A DNA stretch of 64,000 bases from UBA952 sp044361535 (GCA_044361535.1 JBIKIQ010000002.1:62001-126000), one strand, 5' to 3'; shown: positions 26,176 to 34,675, counted from the first letter of the stretch. Translations and numbers: made by a program. Notes: a model not told the origin generated them from the sequence alone.

Positions 26176-26569
26176 GTACGCCGTTGTTTGTGTAGATGAT
26201 GATCCTTACATCCTTCAAATGTTGGGTTTTCAGTTGGGTAAAATCATTAATCAAAAATGTACGTTAGTTGAATATTTCACAGATCCAAATGAGGCTCTGG
26301 ATGGAATTAGTGCATTAGTTGAGGAGAGAATTGACATAATTTTTGTAATTGTTGATTATCAAATGCCTAAAATGACAGGAGCTCAATTAATTCGGTCAAT
26401 CAAAGAAAAATATCCTGATTTGAATTGTGTAATGCTTTCGGGGCAGGCTAACCAACTATCTGTTGATGAATTAGTTTCAGATAATTTGCTCACATGTTTT
26501 ATTTCAAAACCGTGGGATGAAGAAACATTAGTTCGGATTATTCGCCCTTTGATTCAAGAGCATTCTTAA
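26162..26569 (+). CDS. Single-domain response regulator, second copy
   Basis: The start at ATG 26162 overlaps the kinase stop by 14 bases. This 135-residue receiver has CVDDDPYILQ, IVDYQMPKMTGAQ, MLSGQAN and ISKPWDEETL. It parallels the receiver at 21209 along its whole length, so the kinase-receiver pair appears duplicated as a unit. No output domain is present. It is the last gene of the signalling run, with only 9 bases before the saccharopine dehydrogenase-like gene. Confidence 0.92.
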   Translation: MTEFKYAVVCVDDDPYILQMLGFQLGKIINQKCTLVEYFTDPNEALDGISALVEERIDIIFVIVDYQMPKMTGAQLIRSIKEKYPDLNCVMLSGQANQLSVDELVSDNLLTCFISKPWDEETLVRIIRPLIQEHS

Positions 26570-26578
26570 CTTTGTTCC

Positions 26579-27922
26579 ATGAAAACGATTTTAATTTTGG
26601 GAGCAGGTTTATCTGCTTCGTCTCTTATACGGTACCTATTAGAAAGAGCTGAGGAAAATAACTGGCACATAAAAATTGTAGATCAAGATATTGATTTGGT
26701 AAAACGAAAAATCGGAGGACATCCTCGAGGAGAAGCTTTGTCATTTAATGCCCTAGATCCTAAAGAAAGAAGACCAATATTAGGTGATTCAGACCTTGTT
26801 ATTTCCATGCTTCCAGCTCGTTTTCATGTTGAAGTAGCAAAAGATTGTATCGATTTGCGCGTGAATCTTATAACACCTTCCTACATTTCTCCTGAAATGC
26901 ATGATTTGGATGAAGAGGCTCGCAATGCAGGAATTGTAATAATGAATGAGATTGGTGTTGATCCAGGTATCGATCACATGAGTGCCATGAAAATTATTCA
27001 TGAGGTTCAAGCCAAAGGAGGAACTGTAGAAAGTTTTAAATCGTTTTGTGGTGGTTTAATTGCCCCAGAAAGTGATAACAATCCTTGGCATTATAAATTC
27101 ACATGGAATCCAAGAAATGTTGTTTTAGCTGGTCAAGGTGGAGCAGCGTCTTTTATTCATAATGACGAGTATAAGTATATCCCTTACAATCGCTTATTTG
27201 ATCGCTTGGATCGTATTAGCATTTCTGAATATGGAAAATTTGAAGGGTATCCCAATCGCGATTCTCTTTCTTATCGATCGTTATATGGTTTAGATTCGAT
27301 TCCTACGTTGTATCGTGGAACCTTAAGAAGACCAAATTTCTGCAAAGGATTTAATGTGTTTTGTGAATTGGGGATGACAGATGACACCTACAAAATGCGT
27401 AACTCAGCAACATTAACGCCTAGAAGTTTTTTAAATGCATTTTTGCCTTATCATTACGGAATTACGGTTGAAGATAAATTCAAAATGTTCTTGCGTGAGG
27501 ATCGCATGTATTTGTATGATCAATTTGAATTCCTTGGAATATTTGATAAAGATGAATCATTTGGTATGCCAGACGCTACACCAGCTCAACTTTTGGAGAA
27601 ATTATTGACGCGAAAATTATCTTTGGAAGCAAATGATAAAGATATGTTGGTCATGTATCATGAGTTTGAATACACAAAAAATGCAACGCGTTATAAAATT
27701 GTTTCTTCGATGATAAATATCGGAGAGGATCAAACCTATACAGCAATGTCAAATACGGTTGGTTTGCCAGTGGCCATTGCGGCAAAAATGATTTTAAATG
27801 GAACTTTAACGGAGAAAGGAGTTACATTACCGGTAAATAAGGATGTATATGAACCAATTTTAGCCGAATTGGAGACGTTTAACATTCGATTTGATGAAAC
27901 GGAACTAGAAATGAAAAATTAA
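26579..27922 (+). CDS. Saccharopine dehydrogenase-family protein
   Basis: This 447-residue NAD(P)-binding oxidoreductase has an N-terminal Rossmann glycine motif (ILILGAGLSASSLIRYL), DLVISMLPARFHVEVAKDCI and the family signature NEIGVDPGIDHMSAMKII. It resembles the Lys9-type saccharopine reductase found in Bacteroidota, which acts in lysine-related metabolism, but the physiological substrate is not proven. The start immediately follows the receiver gene. The next gene, fabD, follows closely. Confidence 0.87.
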   Translation: MKTILILGAGLSASSLIRYLLERAEENNWHIKIVDQDIDLVKRKIGGHPRGEALSFNALDPKERRPILGDSDLVISMLPARFHVEVAKDCIDLRVNLITPSYISPEMHDLDEEARNAGIVIMNEIGVDPGIDHMSAMKIIHEVQAKGGTVESFKSFCGGLIAPESDNNPWHYKFTWNPRNVVLAGQGGAASFIHNDEYKYIPYNRLFDRLDRISISEYGKFEGYPNRDSLSYRSLYGLDSIPTLYRGTLRRPNFCKGFNVFCELGMTDDTYKMRNSATLTPRSFLNAFLPYHYGITVEDKFKMFLREDRMYLYDQFEFLGIFDKDESFGMPDATPAQLLEKLLTRKLSLEANDKDMLVMYHEFEYTKNATRYKIVSSMINIGEDQTYTAMSNTVGLPVAIAAKMILNGTLTEKGVTLPVNKDVYEPILAELETFNIRFDETELEMKN

Positions 27923-27936
27923 TTAATATAGTGAAA

Positions 27937-28824
27937 ATGAAAGCATATGTTTTTCCAGGTCAAGGAGCTCAGTTTTCAGGCATGGGCAAAGATCTTTATG
28001 AAAATTCAGCGAAAGCCAAAGAATTATTCCATCAAGCAAACGAAATCATGGGATTCGATATCATGAAGATCATGTTTGAAGGAACTGATGAGGAGTTGAA
28101 ACAAACTAAAGTTACTCAACCTGCGATCTTTCTTCATTCAACAATCTTAGCAACCTGTTTAGGAGAATCTTTTCAGCCAGATATGGTTGCAGGACACTCA
28201 CTAGGTGAATTTTCATCGTTGGTGGCTAACAAATGTATTTCTTTTGAAGACGGTTTAAAATTGGTTGCTCAACGCGCCATTGCTATGCAGAAAGCATGTG
28301 AAATAGAACCTTCTACAATGGCTGCCATTCTTGGATTGGAAGATGAGGTAGTGGAGCGAATTTGCGCTGAAATTTCAGGTGTTGTTGTTCCGGCAAATTA
28401 CAATTGTCCAGGGCAATTAGTGATATCAGGAAGCATATCTGCGGTGGAAGAAGCATGCGCTAAATTGACTGATGCAGGTGCAAAAAGAGCCTTGATTTTG
28501 CAAGTTGGTGGGGCATTTCATTCTCCATTAATGGAGCCGGCTCGAGAAGAATTGGCAGCAGCCATCGAAAAAACAGTATTTAATCAACCAATTTGTCCGG
28601 TTTATCAAAATGTTACGGCTAATGCTGTTTCTAATCCGGATGAGATTAAGAAAAATTTAGTGTTACAATTAACCGCTCCTGTTCGTTGGACTCAAACAAT
28701 GCAACAAATGCTGGTAGATGGTGCCACAGAGGTAATTGAGGTTGGGCCAGGAAAAGTACTTCAAGGCTTGTTTAAAAAGGTTGATCGTGAGATTTCAACA
28801 GTTAGCGCTGCATTGGACTCTTAA
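27937..28824 (+). CDS. fabD: Malonyl-CoA:ACP transacylase FabD
   Basis: This 295-residue enzyme loads malonate onto acyl carrier protein for fatty-acid synthesis. Visible features are FPGQGAQFSGMG, the nucleophile motif AGHSLGEFS, the catalytic His in GGAFHSPLM and a C-terminal EVGPGKVLQGL. A GTG six bases upstream is an alternative start, but ATG 27937 gives the standard N-terminus (KAYVFPGQG). It follows the dehydrogenase by about 14 bases. Confidence 0.95.
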   Translation: MKAYVFPGQGAQFSGMGKDLYENSAKAKELFHQANEIMGFDIMKIMFEGTDEELKQTKVTQPAIFLHSTILATCLGESFQPDMVAGHSLGEFSSLVANKCISFEDGLKLVAQRAIAMQKACEIEPSTMAAILGLEDEVVERICAEISGVVVPANYNCPGQLVISGSISAVEEACAKLTDAGAKRALILQVGGAFHSPLMEPAREELAAAIEKTVFNQPICPVYQNVTANAVSNPDEIKKNLVLQLTAPVRWTQTMQQMLVDGATEVIEVGPGKVLQGLFKKVDREISTVSAALDS

Positions 28825-28883
28825 TTTTTTATGGAATAATTCTGTTTCTTGCATCTATTCTTCAAATACTAAAAATTAAACGT

Positions 28884-29609
28884 ATGAAAAAATGGATGTT
28901 CGTGGCCTTTCTATCGGTGATGGGAACCACATTTGGTCAAGGTTCTTTTGGCGATGTAGTAGGCAATATTTATGAGTCAGATGGTAAACAAGCTGCTTAT
29001 GGAGCTCGTTGTTTCATTGATGATCAAGGTAAAAAATACCAAGCTAATTCCGATGCAGATGGACGATTTAGAATTACAAGTATACCCGCAGGTGAATACA
29101 AAATGAATATCATTTACAAGGCTGATACAATGGTTGGTATTTATGTCAATGTTCCACTAGAAGGTTATTTTAATACGGGTGATATTAAATTTGAAGGTAA
29201 ATCCGGTGTAAAAACATTCAAGGAATTTACCGTTAAATCTGGTGATAGGATTAAAATTGGCTATGGTGAAATGCCTGCGCCTGAACTTTCAGCCAAGGAA
29301 ATAAAACAAAGTCCAAATAAATTTGATGTTAAAAAATTAGCTTCTACAATGACGACAGATGTCAAAATGACAAATGACGGTGAGTTGGTATTCAGAGGTG
29401 CGCGAAAAGGAGATATGGTTTATATGATTGATGGAATAAAGGCTAATGAAGTGTTCAATGTTCCAAGTGTTTCTATTGGTCGCATGAAAGTATATGCAGG
29501 CGCTTTACCGGCAAAATATGGCGATACGCTAGGAGGTGTTGTTGTTGTGGAGACAAAATCTTATTTTGATTTGTACCGCGAATGGAACATGAACAATAGC
29601 GAAGAATAA
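28884..29609 (+). CDS. Carboxypeptidase-regulatory-like plus TonB plug-only protein
   Basis: This 241-residue protein has a signal peptide (KKWMFVAFLSVMGTTFGQ), a beta-sandwich regulatory domain (about 20-105; GRFRITSIPAGEYKMNIIY) and a TonB-receptor plug-like segment (about 125-225; MVYMIDGIKANEVFNVPSVSIGRMKVYAGALPAKYGDTLGGVVVVETK). It then stops with no beta-barrel. Ordinary TonB-dependent receptors need the barrel, so this is a stand-alone plug of unknown role. The next gene starts 5 bases later. It is not a truncation by frameshift: no barrel-like sequence follows in any frame. Confidence 0.75.
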   Translation: MKKWMFVAFLSVMGTTFGQGSFGDVVGNIYESDGKQAAYGARCFIDDQGKKYQANSDADGRFRITSIPAGEYKMNIIYKADTMVGIYVNVPLEGYFNTGDIKFEGKSGVKTFKEFTVKSGDRIKIGYGEMPAPELSAKEIKQSPNKFDVKKLASTMTTDVKMTNDGELVFRGARKGDMVYMIDGIKANEVFNVPSVSIGRMKVYAGALPAKYGDTLGGVVVVETKSYFDLYREWNMNNSEE

Positions 29610-29614
29610 ATTAC

Positions 29615-30319
29615 ATGAATTTTCAAATTCCCGAGCCTTGCTCTCAGAAATGGGAGCAAATGGCTTTTAAGAAGGATAATACTCGATTTTGTGCCGAATG
29701 CTCGCGAAAAATCGTAGATTTCACAAATCAATCTGACCGTCAAATTTTACAATATCTTTGGTCTAATCCAACTAAAATTTGTGGTAAATTCTCACCAAAT
29801 CAGTTGAATCGAAATCTTTCAAATCCACAATTTCATTTCCCTGGATTAAAAGCATTACTGGTTATGGGAAGCTTAGCTACTTTTTCCAATGAAATTCATT
29901 CACAAGTTACGGAAGTTAAATCGGAATTAATTCAAACTTATTCAGATACGACGTATCAAATAATTCTTGGAAATGTTCGTGATACAGCTCATTCAAATGG
30001 GATTCAAGATATATACGTTGAACTACCTCATTTTAATTTATTTAGCGAACTTGATTCCCTTGGTAATTTTAAATTCTCTATACCAGTAGGCAATTTCCCA
30101 GATCAAATCACACTTATTGTCAGAAAAGGAAATGCGTATCAGGTATATAAAGAACTAAACCCAAGAGAATTCATTCAAATTCAAGTTTCTCTTCATCCAA
30201 TCGAGATTGATGTGAATTTTATAAAGGAAACGCAACTAATTGGATATGTAGTGGTTAAACCAAAATGGTATCAATTTGGATTTAAAATTCGAAGGTGGTG
30301 GTACCGGGCGTGGAATTAA
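29615..30319 (+). CDS. Bacteroidota Cys-motif membrane protein with carboxypeptidase-like domain
   Basis: This 234-residue protein has an N-terminal segment IPEPCSQKWEQM, then FCAECSRKIVDFT and KICGKF. This conserved Cys pattern (Cys9, Cys31, Cys34 and one near 60) is known from Bacteroidota proteins and is probably zinc-binding and cytoplasmic. A hydrophobic stretch (FPGLKALLVMGSLATFS) follows, then a beta-sandwich domain similar to carboxypeptidase regulatory domains (IILGNVRDTAHSNGIQDIYVEL). It is coupled to the plug-only gene upstream. Function is unknown. It converges base-to-base with the SirB1-like gene. Confidence 0.65.
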   Translation: MNFQIPEPCSQKWEQMAFKKDNTRFCAECSRKIVDFTNQSDRQILQYLWSNPTKICGKFSPNQLNRNLSNPQFHFPGLKALLVMGSLATFSNEIHSQVTEVKSELIQTYSDTTYQIILGNVRDTAHSNGIQDIYVELPHFNLFSELDSLGNFKFSIPVGNFPDQITLIVRKGNAYQVYKELNPREFIQIQVSLHPIEIDVNFIKETQLIGYVVVKPKWYQFGFKIRRWWYRAWN

Positions 30320-31195
30320 TTAATCTAAAATCCCTCTCAATTCCACTAAATCATCAATGATTTCAGCTTTTCCTGACTGTTGGTAACTTGAGATAAGGTT
30401 AGTCAGCATTCTTCGGATAATAGTTGTATTCGAACAAGGTTCGTAGAAATCTCTTTTGTGTTCAACTTTTAAGATATCGAGAAATGATTTTATTTCGTCA
30501 GTACTAAAGATTGAACCTCTTGAAAATGTATTTATATAAAAAAGAACTCCATATTCATTTTCTTGGTCGTTCTGTGCATGTACACCGTTAACGTCCATAT
30601 ACGCTAGAATAAAATGATTCGGGAGATTTACTCCGTAGATTGGTAAATCAAGTGATTGCGCAATGACGCTATACACGAGACCTAAACTCAGTGGATTCCC
30701 TTTTCTTGATTCAAGCACCTTGTTTATAAGTGAATTGCTTGGTGAAAAATAATCTTCTTTATCACCTTCAAATTTGTGATGGTTAAAGAAGATTTTATTG
30801 AATATTTTAACCTTTTCAAATGCTGTCTGATTGTCATTTAGTTCAAGCCAAATATCACGTCTTATATTTTGAATGGCATTTACGATTTCCGATTCATCAA
30901 GTGTTGGATTTTCATATTTTGCCAAAACACAAGCACCTTTTACTAAATCTTTCTCGGATGATTCAAGCCAGCCTTTGAGTTCTTTTTTTACTTCCTCAAA
31001 CTGAATTTCTTGAATGATTTTGTCTATTCTTTCATGATGTTTTGAACCAAATAAATCAGTTTCCCAAGTACTTTCCAATATCGGAAGAGCGGTGGTTCCA
31101 CATTTAACTAGTTCACCACGAACATGTTGATATATTTGATCGTCGGGATCATCAACTAGATTTACGAGGGCTTGTATGGATGAGTGTTGTAACAT
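30320..31195 (-). CDS. SirB1/transglutaminase-like domain protein
   Basis: This 291-residue protein starts at ATG 31195 (a TTG four codons earlier is possible). The signature is NSLINKVLESRKGNPLSLGLVYSVIAQSLDLPIYGVNLPNHFILAY, matching the SirB1_N/transglutaminase-like family. Members of this fold usually have a Cys-His-Asp triad, but the expected Cys position here reads SLGLVYSV, so catalysis is doubtful, while the His of PNHF is kept. The N-terminal 100 residues are helical. It abuts the preceding convergent gene with no spacer. Confidence 0.75.
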   Translation of the reverse strand: MLQHSSIQALVNLVDDPDDQIYQHVRGELVKCGTTALPILESTWETDLFGSKHHERIDKIIQEIQFEEVKKELKGWLESSEKDLVKGACVLAKYENPTLDESEIVNAIQNIRRDIWLELNDNQTAFEKVKIFNKIFFNHHKFEGDKEDYFSPSNSLINKVLESRKGNPLSLGLVYSVIAQSLDLPIYGVNLPNHFILAYMDVNGVHAQNDQENEYGVLFYINTFSRGSIFSTDEIKSFLDILKVEHKRDFYEPCSNTTIIRRMLTNLISSYQQSGKAEIIDDLVELRGILD

Positions 31196-31369
31196 ATACG
31201 GATTCAAATTTACGTTTAGAAGAAAAATGAATTTGCCCTAGTAAAAAATGTTTATCCATAAAAATTTGTTAATTACACTTTTTTTATTTCTAAAATGTAA
31301 CCTTATCAAGTGATTCACGTTTGTATGAGTCAGGATCTAAATTAACAGCTACAGGTTAAATTAGGAAAG

Positions 31370-31397
31370 GAGGTCAGCAATGGCCTCTTTTTTTTTA
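31370..31397 (+). terminator. Orphan hairpin with T-run
   Basis: GAGGTC and GGCCTC (31370-31387) form a short stem with one G-U pair, followed by at least nine T's. No plus-strand gene ends upstream: the gene on the left is on the other strand and starts at 31195. It may end a small RNA or act as an attenuator for the lipoprotein gene at 31417. The rest of the 31196-31416 gap shows no coding potential. Confidence 0.45.
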
Positions 31398-31416
31398 TAT
31401 TTGAGAAAATTACTAT

Positions 31417-31752
31417 ATGACACTCATTTTAAAATCTACGACCGTCTTATTTTTTCTTCTTTTATTTAGTTCATGTTGCACGCAAAAAGAAATGACCAAA
31501 GGCGAGTCCTTAAAATGTCAAGGAGTTGTACATGTTTCTGAATCTGGTTGTCCTTACTATGTTGAAATAACCCAATCTACAATTGATGGAATAGTGGTCG
31601 GAAGTAAAATTTATCCGGTAGAATTAAAGGATTCCTATAAGAAAAAAGGATTGAAATTGGCTTTTAATGCGATTATTAGTAGGGCGCCTTCACCCTCAGA
31701 TTGTACCATTGACGGTGTAGCTTCCTTATCGGATATCGTTGTTGTTCCTTAA
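31417..31752 (+). CDS. Small lipoprotein of unknown function
   Basis: This 111-residue protein has a lipoprotein signal (TVLFFLLLFSSC) followed by a compact beta-rich domain: GVVHVSESGCPYYVEIT, KIYPVELKDSYKKKGLKLAFNAI, and a final C-x-I-D-G. Two cysteines of the mature domain (SGCPYY and SDCTID) could pair. The family was not recognised. It starts about 20 bases after the orphan hairpin and T-run. Confidence 0.6.
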   Translation: MTLILKSTTVLFFLLLFSSCCTQKEMTKGESLKCQGVVHVSESGCPYYVEITQSTIDGIVVGSKIYPVELKDSYKKKGLKLAFNAIISRAPSPSDCTIDGVASLSDIVVVP

Positions 31753-31776
31753 GAATATCTGGATAACCGAAGGTCT

Positions 31777-31797
31777 CTTTGTTTTATGCCAACAAAG
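31777..31797 (+). terminator. Hairpin downstream of lipoprotein gene
   Basis: CTTTGTT and AACAAAG form a perfect 7-bp stem around a 7-base loop, 24 bases after the lipoprotein stop. The T-rich sequence ATTTGTGATTTTTT follows. It probably helps end that transcript. Confidence 0.45.
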
Positions 31798-31799
31798 CC

Positions 31800-31931
31800 A
31801 TTTGTGATTTTTTGTTTTTCTCAATCAACATGATGCCTAAGGGAAATTCATTTATTTCTATTTTCGGCAAAAGAAAAAGTTAAAACCGCAACTTGAAAAT
31901 CACAAATTCCTCAAAGTATTACAATTGTAAT
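31800..31931. repeat. Inverted repeat and palindrome between convergent genes
   Basis: ATTTGTGATTTT (31800-31811) and AAAATCACAAAT (31896-31907) are exact 12-base reverse complements 84 bases apart. A 14-base palindrome ATTACAATTGTAAT lies at 31918-31931. They fill the gap between the lipoprotein gene and the glycosyltransferase gene, which converge. Termination or RNA structure is a possible use. Confidence 0.45.
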
Positions 31932-31955
31932 TTCACGAAACAAACGGCAACGAAT

Positions 31956-32837
31956 TTAGATTCTTTTCTTTAATCTGTAATTCTTATAACTAACATCAAA
32001 ATTTAGGTATGTATACAGGAAGTTTTTAAAATGGTCCTTAACCGATGTTTTGTTTCTTGAAATATCAAAATCGAATTTCCAGTTTTTTTGGTTAATCCGC
32101 TCCTTCATGACTAAGGGGTGAGTTTCTTGAAATTTTTTAAGCTCTGAAATATGTTCTTCGTAGTTAAACTCATCAGACTTAACAATATTGCGTTCTACCC
32201 ATTCATCGTCATGCCATAGTTTATTGAATGTTTCTTGTTTGCGTTGCATAGCTCTTGGGTCTTTAACCCAGCCGTAATGGAAGACTTCTGCATCAATTGA
32301 GGCTACATTCAATTTTTCATTCGGAGTTTTACGAAATCCTTGTGCATCCCGATATGAAAAAATTTCTTTCTTATTGCGAATAATCCGAATTTCGTTGCGA
32401 TACCAACTTGGTGAAGAGCCAACATAATCGTATGAGCCGTAAAAATGTTGATAACGAAAAAGCAAACCGTCGATTGAAGAATCATCCAAACATTTCTTCA
32501 TGGCTTGTCGAATATTTTCGTGGTATTTTTCATGAATTACCTCATCACCCTGAATATATACTGCCCAATCGCTTTCATGAGAAATGGCATGAAATGCTTT
32601 ATTAGTTTCAACAGCAAGAACTCTCCCGCCTTCTCTCAAAGAGTCATCCCAGATTGTTTCAATAATTTTAATTTTAGTTGGGTCAATTGATTGAATTAAT
32701 CCCAAGGTATTGTCATCTGAATTACCAACCGCAACAACAACTTCATCGCACAAGGGTAAAATAGATTTGATGGCCTCAACTATTGGATAATCATAAATCA
32801 AGGCATTTCGAATAAATGTAAAGCCAGAAATTTTCAT
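31956..32837 (-). CDS. Glycosyltransferase family 2 protein
   Basis: This 293-residue GT-A fold protein begins at ATG 32837 (KISGFTFIRNALIYDYP), one base after the acyltransferase stop. Longer in-frame starts would overlap that gene by up to 38 bases and give an atypical N-terminus. It has DEVVVAVGNSDDNTL and a metal/nucleotide region VYIQGDEVIHE. Family 2 enzymes transfer sugars onto glycans or lipids; the acceptor is unknown. Proximity to PlsC, with which it is probably co-transcribed, hints at envelope lipids or glycans. Confidence 0.82.
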   Translation of the reverse strand: MKISGFTFIRNALIYDYPIVEAIKSILPLCDEVVVAVGNSDDNTLGLIQSIDPTKIKIIETIWDDSLREGGRVLAVETNKAFHAISHESDWAVYIQGDEVIHEKYHENIRQAMKKCLDDSSIDGLLFRYQHFYGSYDYVGSSPSWYRNEIRIIRNKKEIFSYRDAQGFRKTPNEKLNVASIDAEVFHYGWVKDPRAMQRKQETFNKLWHDDEWVERNIVKSDEFNYEEHISELKKFQETHPLVMKERINQKNWKFDFDISRNKTSVKDHFKNFLYTYLNFDVSYKNYRLKKRI

Positions 32838-32838
32838 G

Positions 32839-33612
32839 TCATTGAGCTTTTTCATCTCGAAGTCGAGGGTATTCATCCATTAGCGGTTGATTTATTTCCT
32901 GAAAGCAGTAGTTTGCTAATTCTGATAATTCCATTTCAATAACCTTCTCTCTTGGAATGTATTCATGTATGTATACACGTGAAGTTCCCGGTCGTGCTGT
33001 GCCATGATGATGCGTCGGATCTGAGAATAGTTTAAAGTTGTTCGTAAATGTGACGGGTATTAGCGGGATTTTACAACTTTTGGCTAATTTAAATGCGCCT
33101 TCTTTAAAACGTTTCATTCGTGGAATATCATCGTCTGGTATTCCTCCTTCGGGAAAAATGACAAGCGAATACCCTTGTTCTACTTTTTTAATGGCTTCGA
33201 TAAAAGATCGGGCCGCCTTTCTTTTGTCATTTCTATAAACAGGAATATTTAGGTCTTGAAAATATGTTCGAATTATCGGATAGCTTAATATTTCACTTTT
33301 CCCTAGAAACACAAAAGGATGTTGCGGAAAAATGGAGTACATGAAAAAAATATCTAAATAGGATGTGTGGTTCGCAACTATGATATAAGGCGGTTCAGGC
33401 AACGCTTGTTTTTTGAGGTATCGAATGTTGTAAAAGCAAAAAATTCGCATCATCCAACTCCAGAATATAAATAGTTTAAAACTGAATTTACGCCAAGATT
33501 TACGCCAGAGAAGAACTAAAAAAAAAGGGTATAACAAAATGGCAAAAATTACGAATACGATTCCAATATATACCTTCCACAAAAAGGAACCTATTAACAC
33601 AAATACTCGCAT
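32839..33612 (-). CDS. plsC: 1-acyl-glycerol-3-phosphate acyltransferase (PlsC-like)
   Basis: This 257-residue membrane acyltransferase acts in phospholipid synthesis. The catalytic motif is ANHTSYLD (H-x4-D), with the substrate motif IFPEGGIPDDD (FPEG) and the VPVTFTN region. Hydrophobic segments occupy about 1-35 and 45-65. The start at ATG 33612 is preferred over TTG two codons upstream. It leads a two-gene unit with the glycosyltransferase. The exact substrate (lysophosphatidate or a lipid-A-type acceptor) is not decided by sequence. Confidence 0.85.
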   Translation of the reverse strand: MRVFVLIGSFLWKVYIGIVFVIFAILLYPFFLVLLWRKSWRKFSFKLFIFWSWMMRIFCFYNIRYLKKQALPEPPYIIVANHTSYLDIFFMYSIFPQHPFVFLGKSEILSYPIIRTYFQDLNIPVYRNDKRKAARSFIEAIKKVEQGYSLVIFPEGGIPDDDIPRMKRFKEGAFKLAKSCKIPLIPVTFTNNFKLFSDPTHHHGTARPGTSRVYIHEYIPREKVIEMELSELANYCFQEINQPLMDEYPRLRDEKAQ

Positions 33613-33666
33613 AGTCAAATGTAGTAACTTTACGTAAAAGTCGAACGTTTTCGATTTCTTAATTCT

Positions 33667-33674
33667 TAAATTTG
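33667..33674 (+). promoter_or_regulatory. -7 box for trpS
   Basis: TAAATTTG is an exact TAnnTTTG element, 24 bases before the trpS start codon. No -33 TTG was found at the usual distance. A weaker alternative, TAATTTCG, lies at 33677-33684. Confidence 0.4.
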
Positions 33675-33697
33675 ATTAATTTCGCTAAAAACCAGCT

Positions 33698-34675
33698 ATG
33701 GCCAGAATTTTAACAGGGGTACAAAGTACAGGAACACCACATTTAGGAAATTTATTGGGAGCAATTTTGCCAGCTATTGAAATGTCGCAAAATCCAGAAA
33801 ATGAATCTTTCTTGTTCATTGCCGACCTACATTCACTAACTCAAATTAAAGACGCAAACGAGCTTTCTGAAAACACGTATGCAACCGCTGCTGTTTGGCT
33901 TGCTTGTGGATTAGATTCAGAAAAAACGGTTTTTTACCGTCAAAGTGATGTGCCTATGGTTACTGAATTGATGTGGCATTTACTTACTTTCTATCCTTAT
34001 TCTCGATTAAGTTTAGCGCATAGTTTCAAGGATAAACAAGACCGATTGGAAGATGTGAATGGAGGGTTGTTTACCTATCCCATATTAATGGCAGCTGATA
34101 TTTTATTATATGATGCTGAGATTGTGCCTGTTGGAAAAGATCAATTACAGCATTTGGAAATGACGCGTGATGTTGCTGCGAGATTCAATACAAAAATGGG
34201 TGAGACTTTCGTTTTACCTGCTGAAAAAATCCAAGAAGACCACATGTTGATTCCGGGTACGGATGGAGAAAAAATGAGTAAATCACGTAATAATACGATT
34301 AATATTTTTCTTCCGGAGAAGCAATTGAGGAAACAGGTAATGTCGATTGAAACGGACAGTAAAGCCCTAGAAGATCCCAAAGACCCTTCAACTTGTCATG
34401 TTTTTGCTTTGTATAAATTATTGGCTAATGAAAGTGAGATTACTAGTATGACTGACAATTATTTAAAAGGAGGATACGGTTACGGTCATGCAAAGCAAGC
34501 TTTGTTTGAGTTGATTCTAGCACGTTTTCAGAAGGAAAGAGAAAGATTTGATTATTTGATGTCTAATAAGAGCGAAATAGATGAGATCTTGAAAATTGGA
34601 GCAGGTAAGGCAGAAAATATTGCTTCCGACGTATTGAAGCGCGTAAGAAGAAGATTGGGATTAACGAGTTACTAA
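33698..34675 (+). CDS. trpS: Tryptophanyl-tRNA synthetase
   Basis: This 325-residue class I synthetase attaches tryptophan to tRNA-Trp. The HIGH-equivalent motif is in GVQSTGTPHLGNLLGA, the KMSKS loop is present as EKMSKSRNNTI, and the tryptophan-binding region includes YPILMAADILLY and VGKDQLQHLEMTRDVA. Length is typical of bacterial TrpS. It is monocistronic, with divergent PlsC upstream. Confidence 0.96.
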   Translation: MARILTGVQSTGTPHLGNLLGAILPAIEMSQNPENESFLFIADLHSLTQIKDANELSENTYATAAVWLACGLDSEKTVFYRQSDVPMVTELMWHLLTFYPYSRLSLAHSFKDKQDRLEDVNGGLFTYPILMAADILLYDAEIVPVGKDQLQHLEMTRDVAARFNTKMGETFVLPAEKIQEDHMLIPGTDGEKMSKSRNNTINIFLPEKQLRKQVMSIETDSKALEDPKDPSTCHVFALYKLLANESEITSMTDNYLKGGYGYGHAKQALFELILARFQKERERFDYLMSNKSEIDEILKIGAGKAENIASDVLKRVRRRLGLTSY

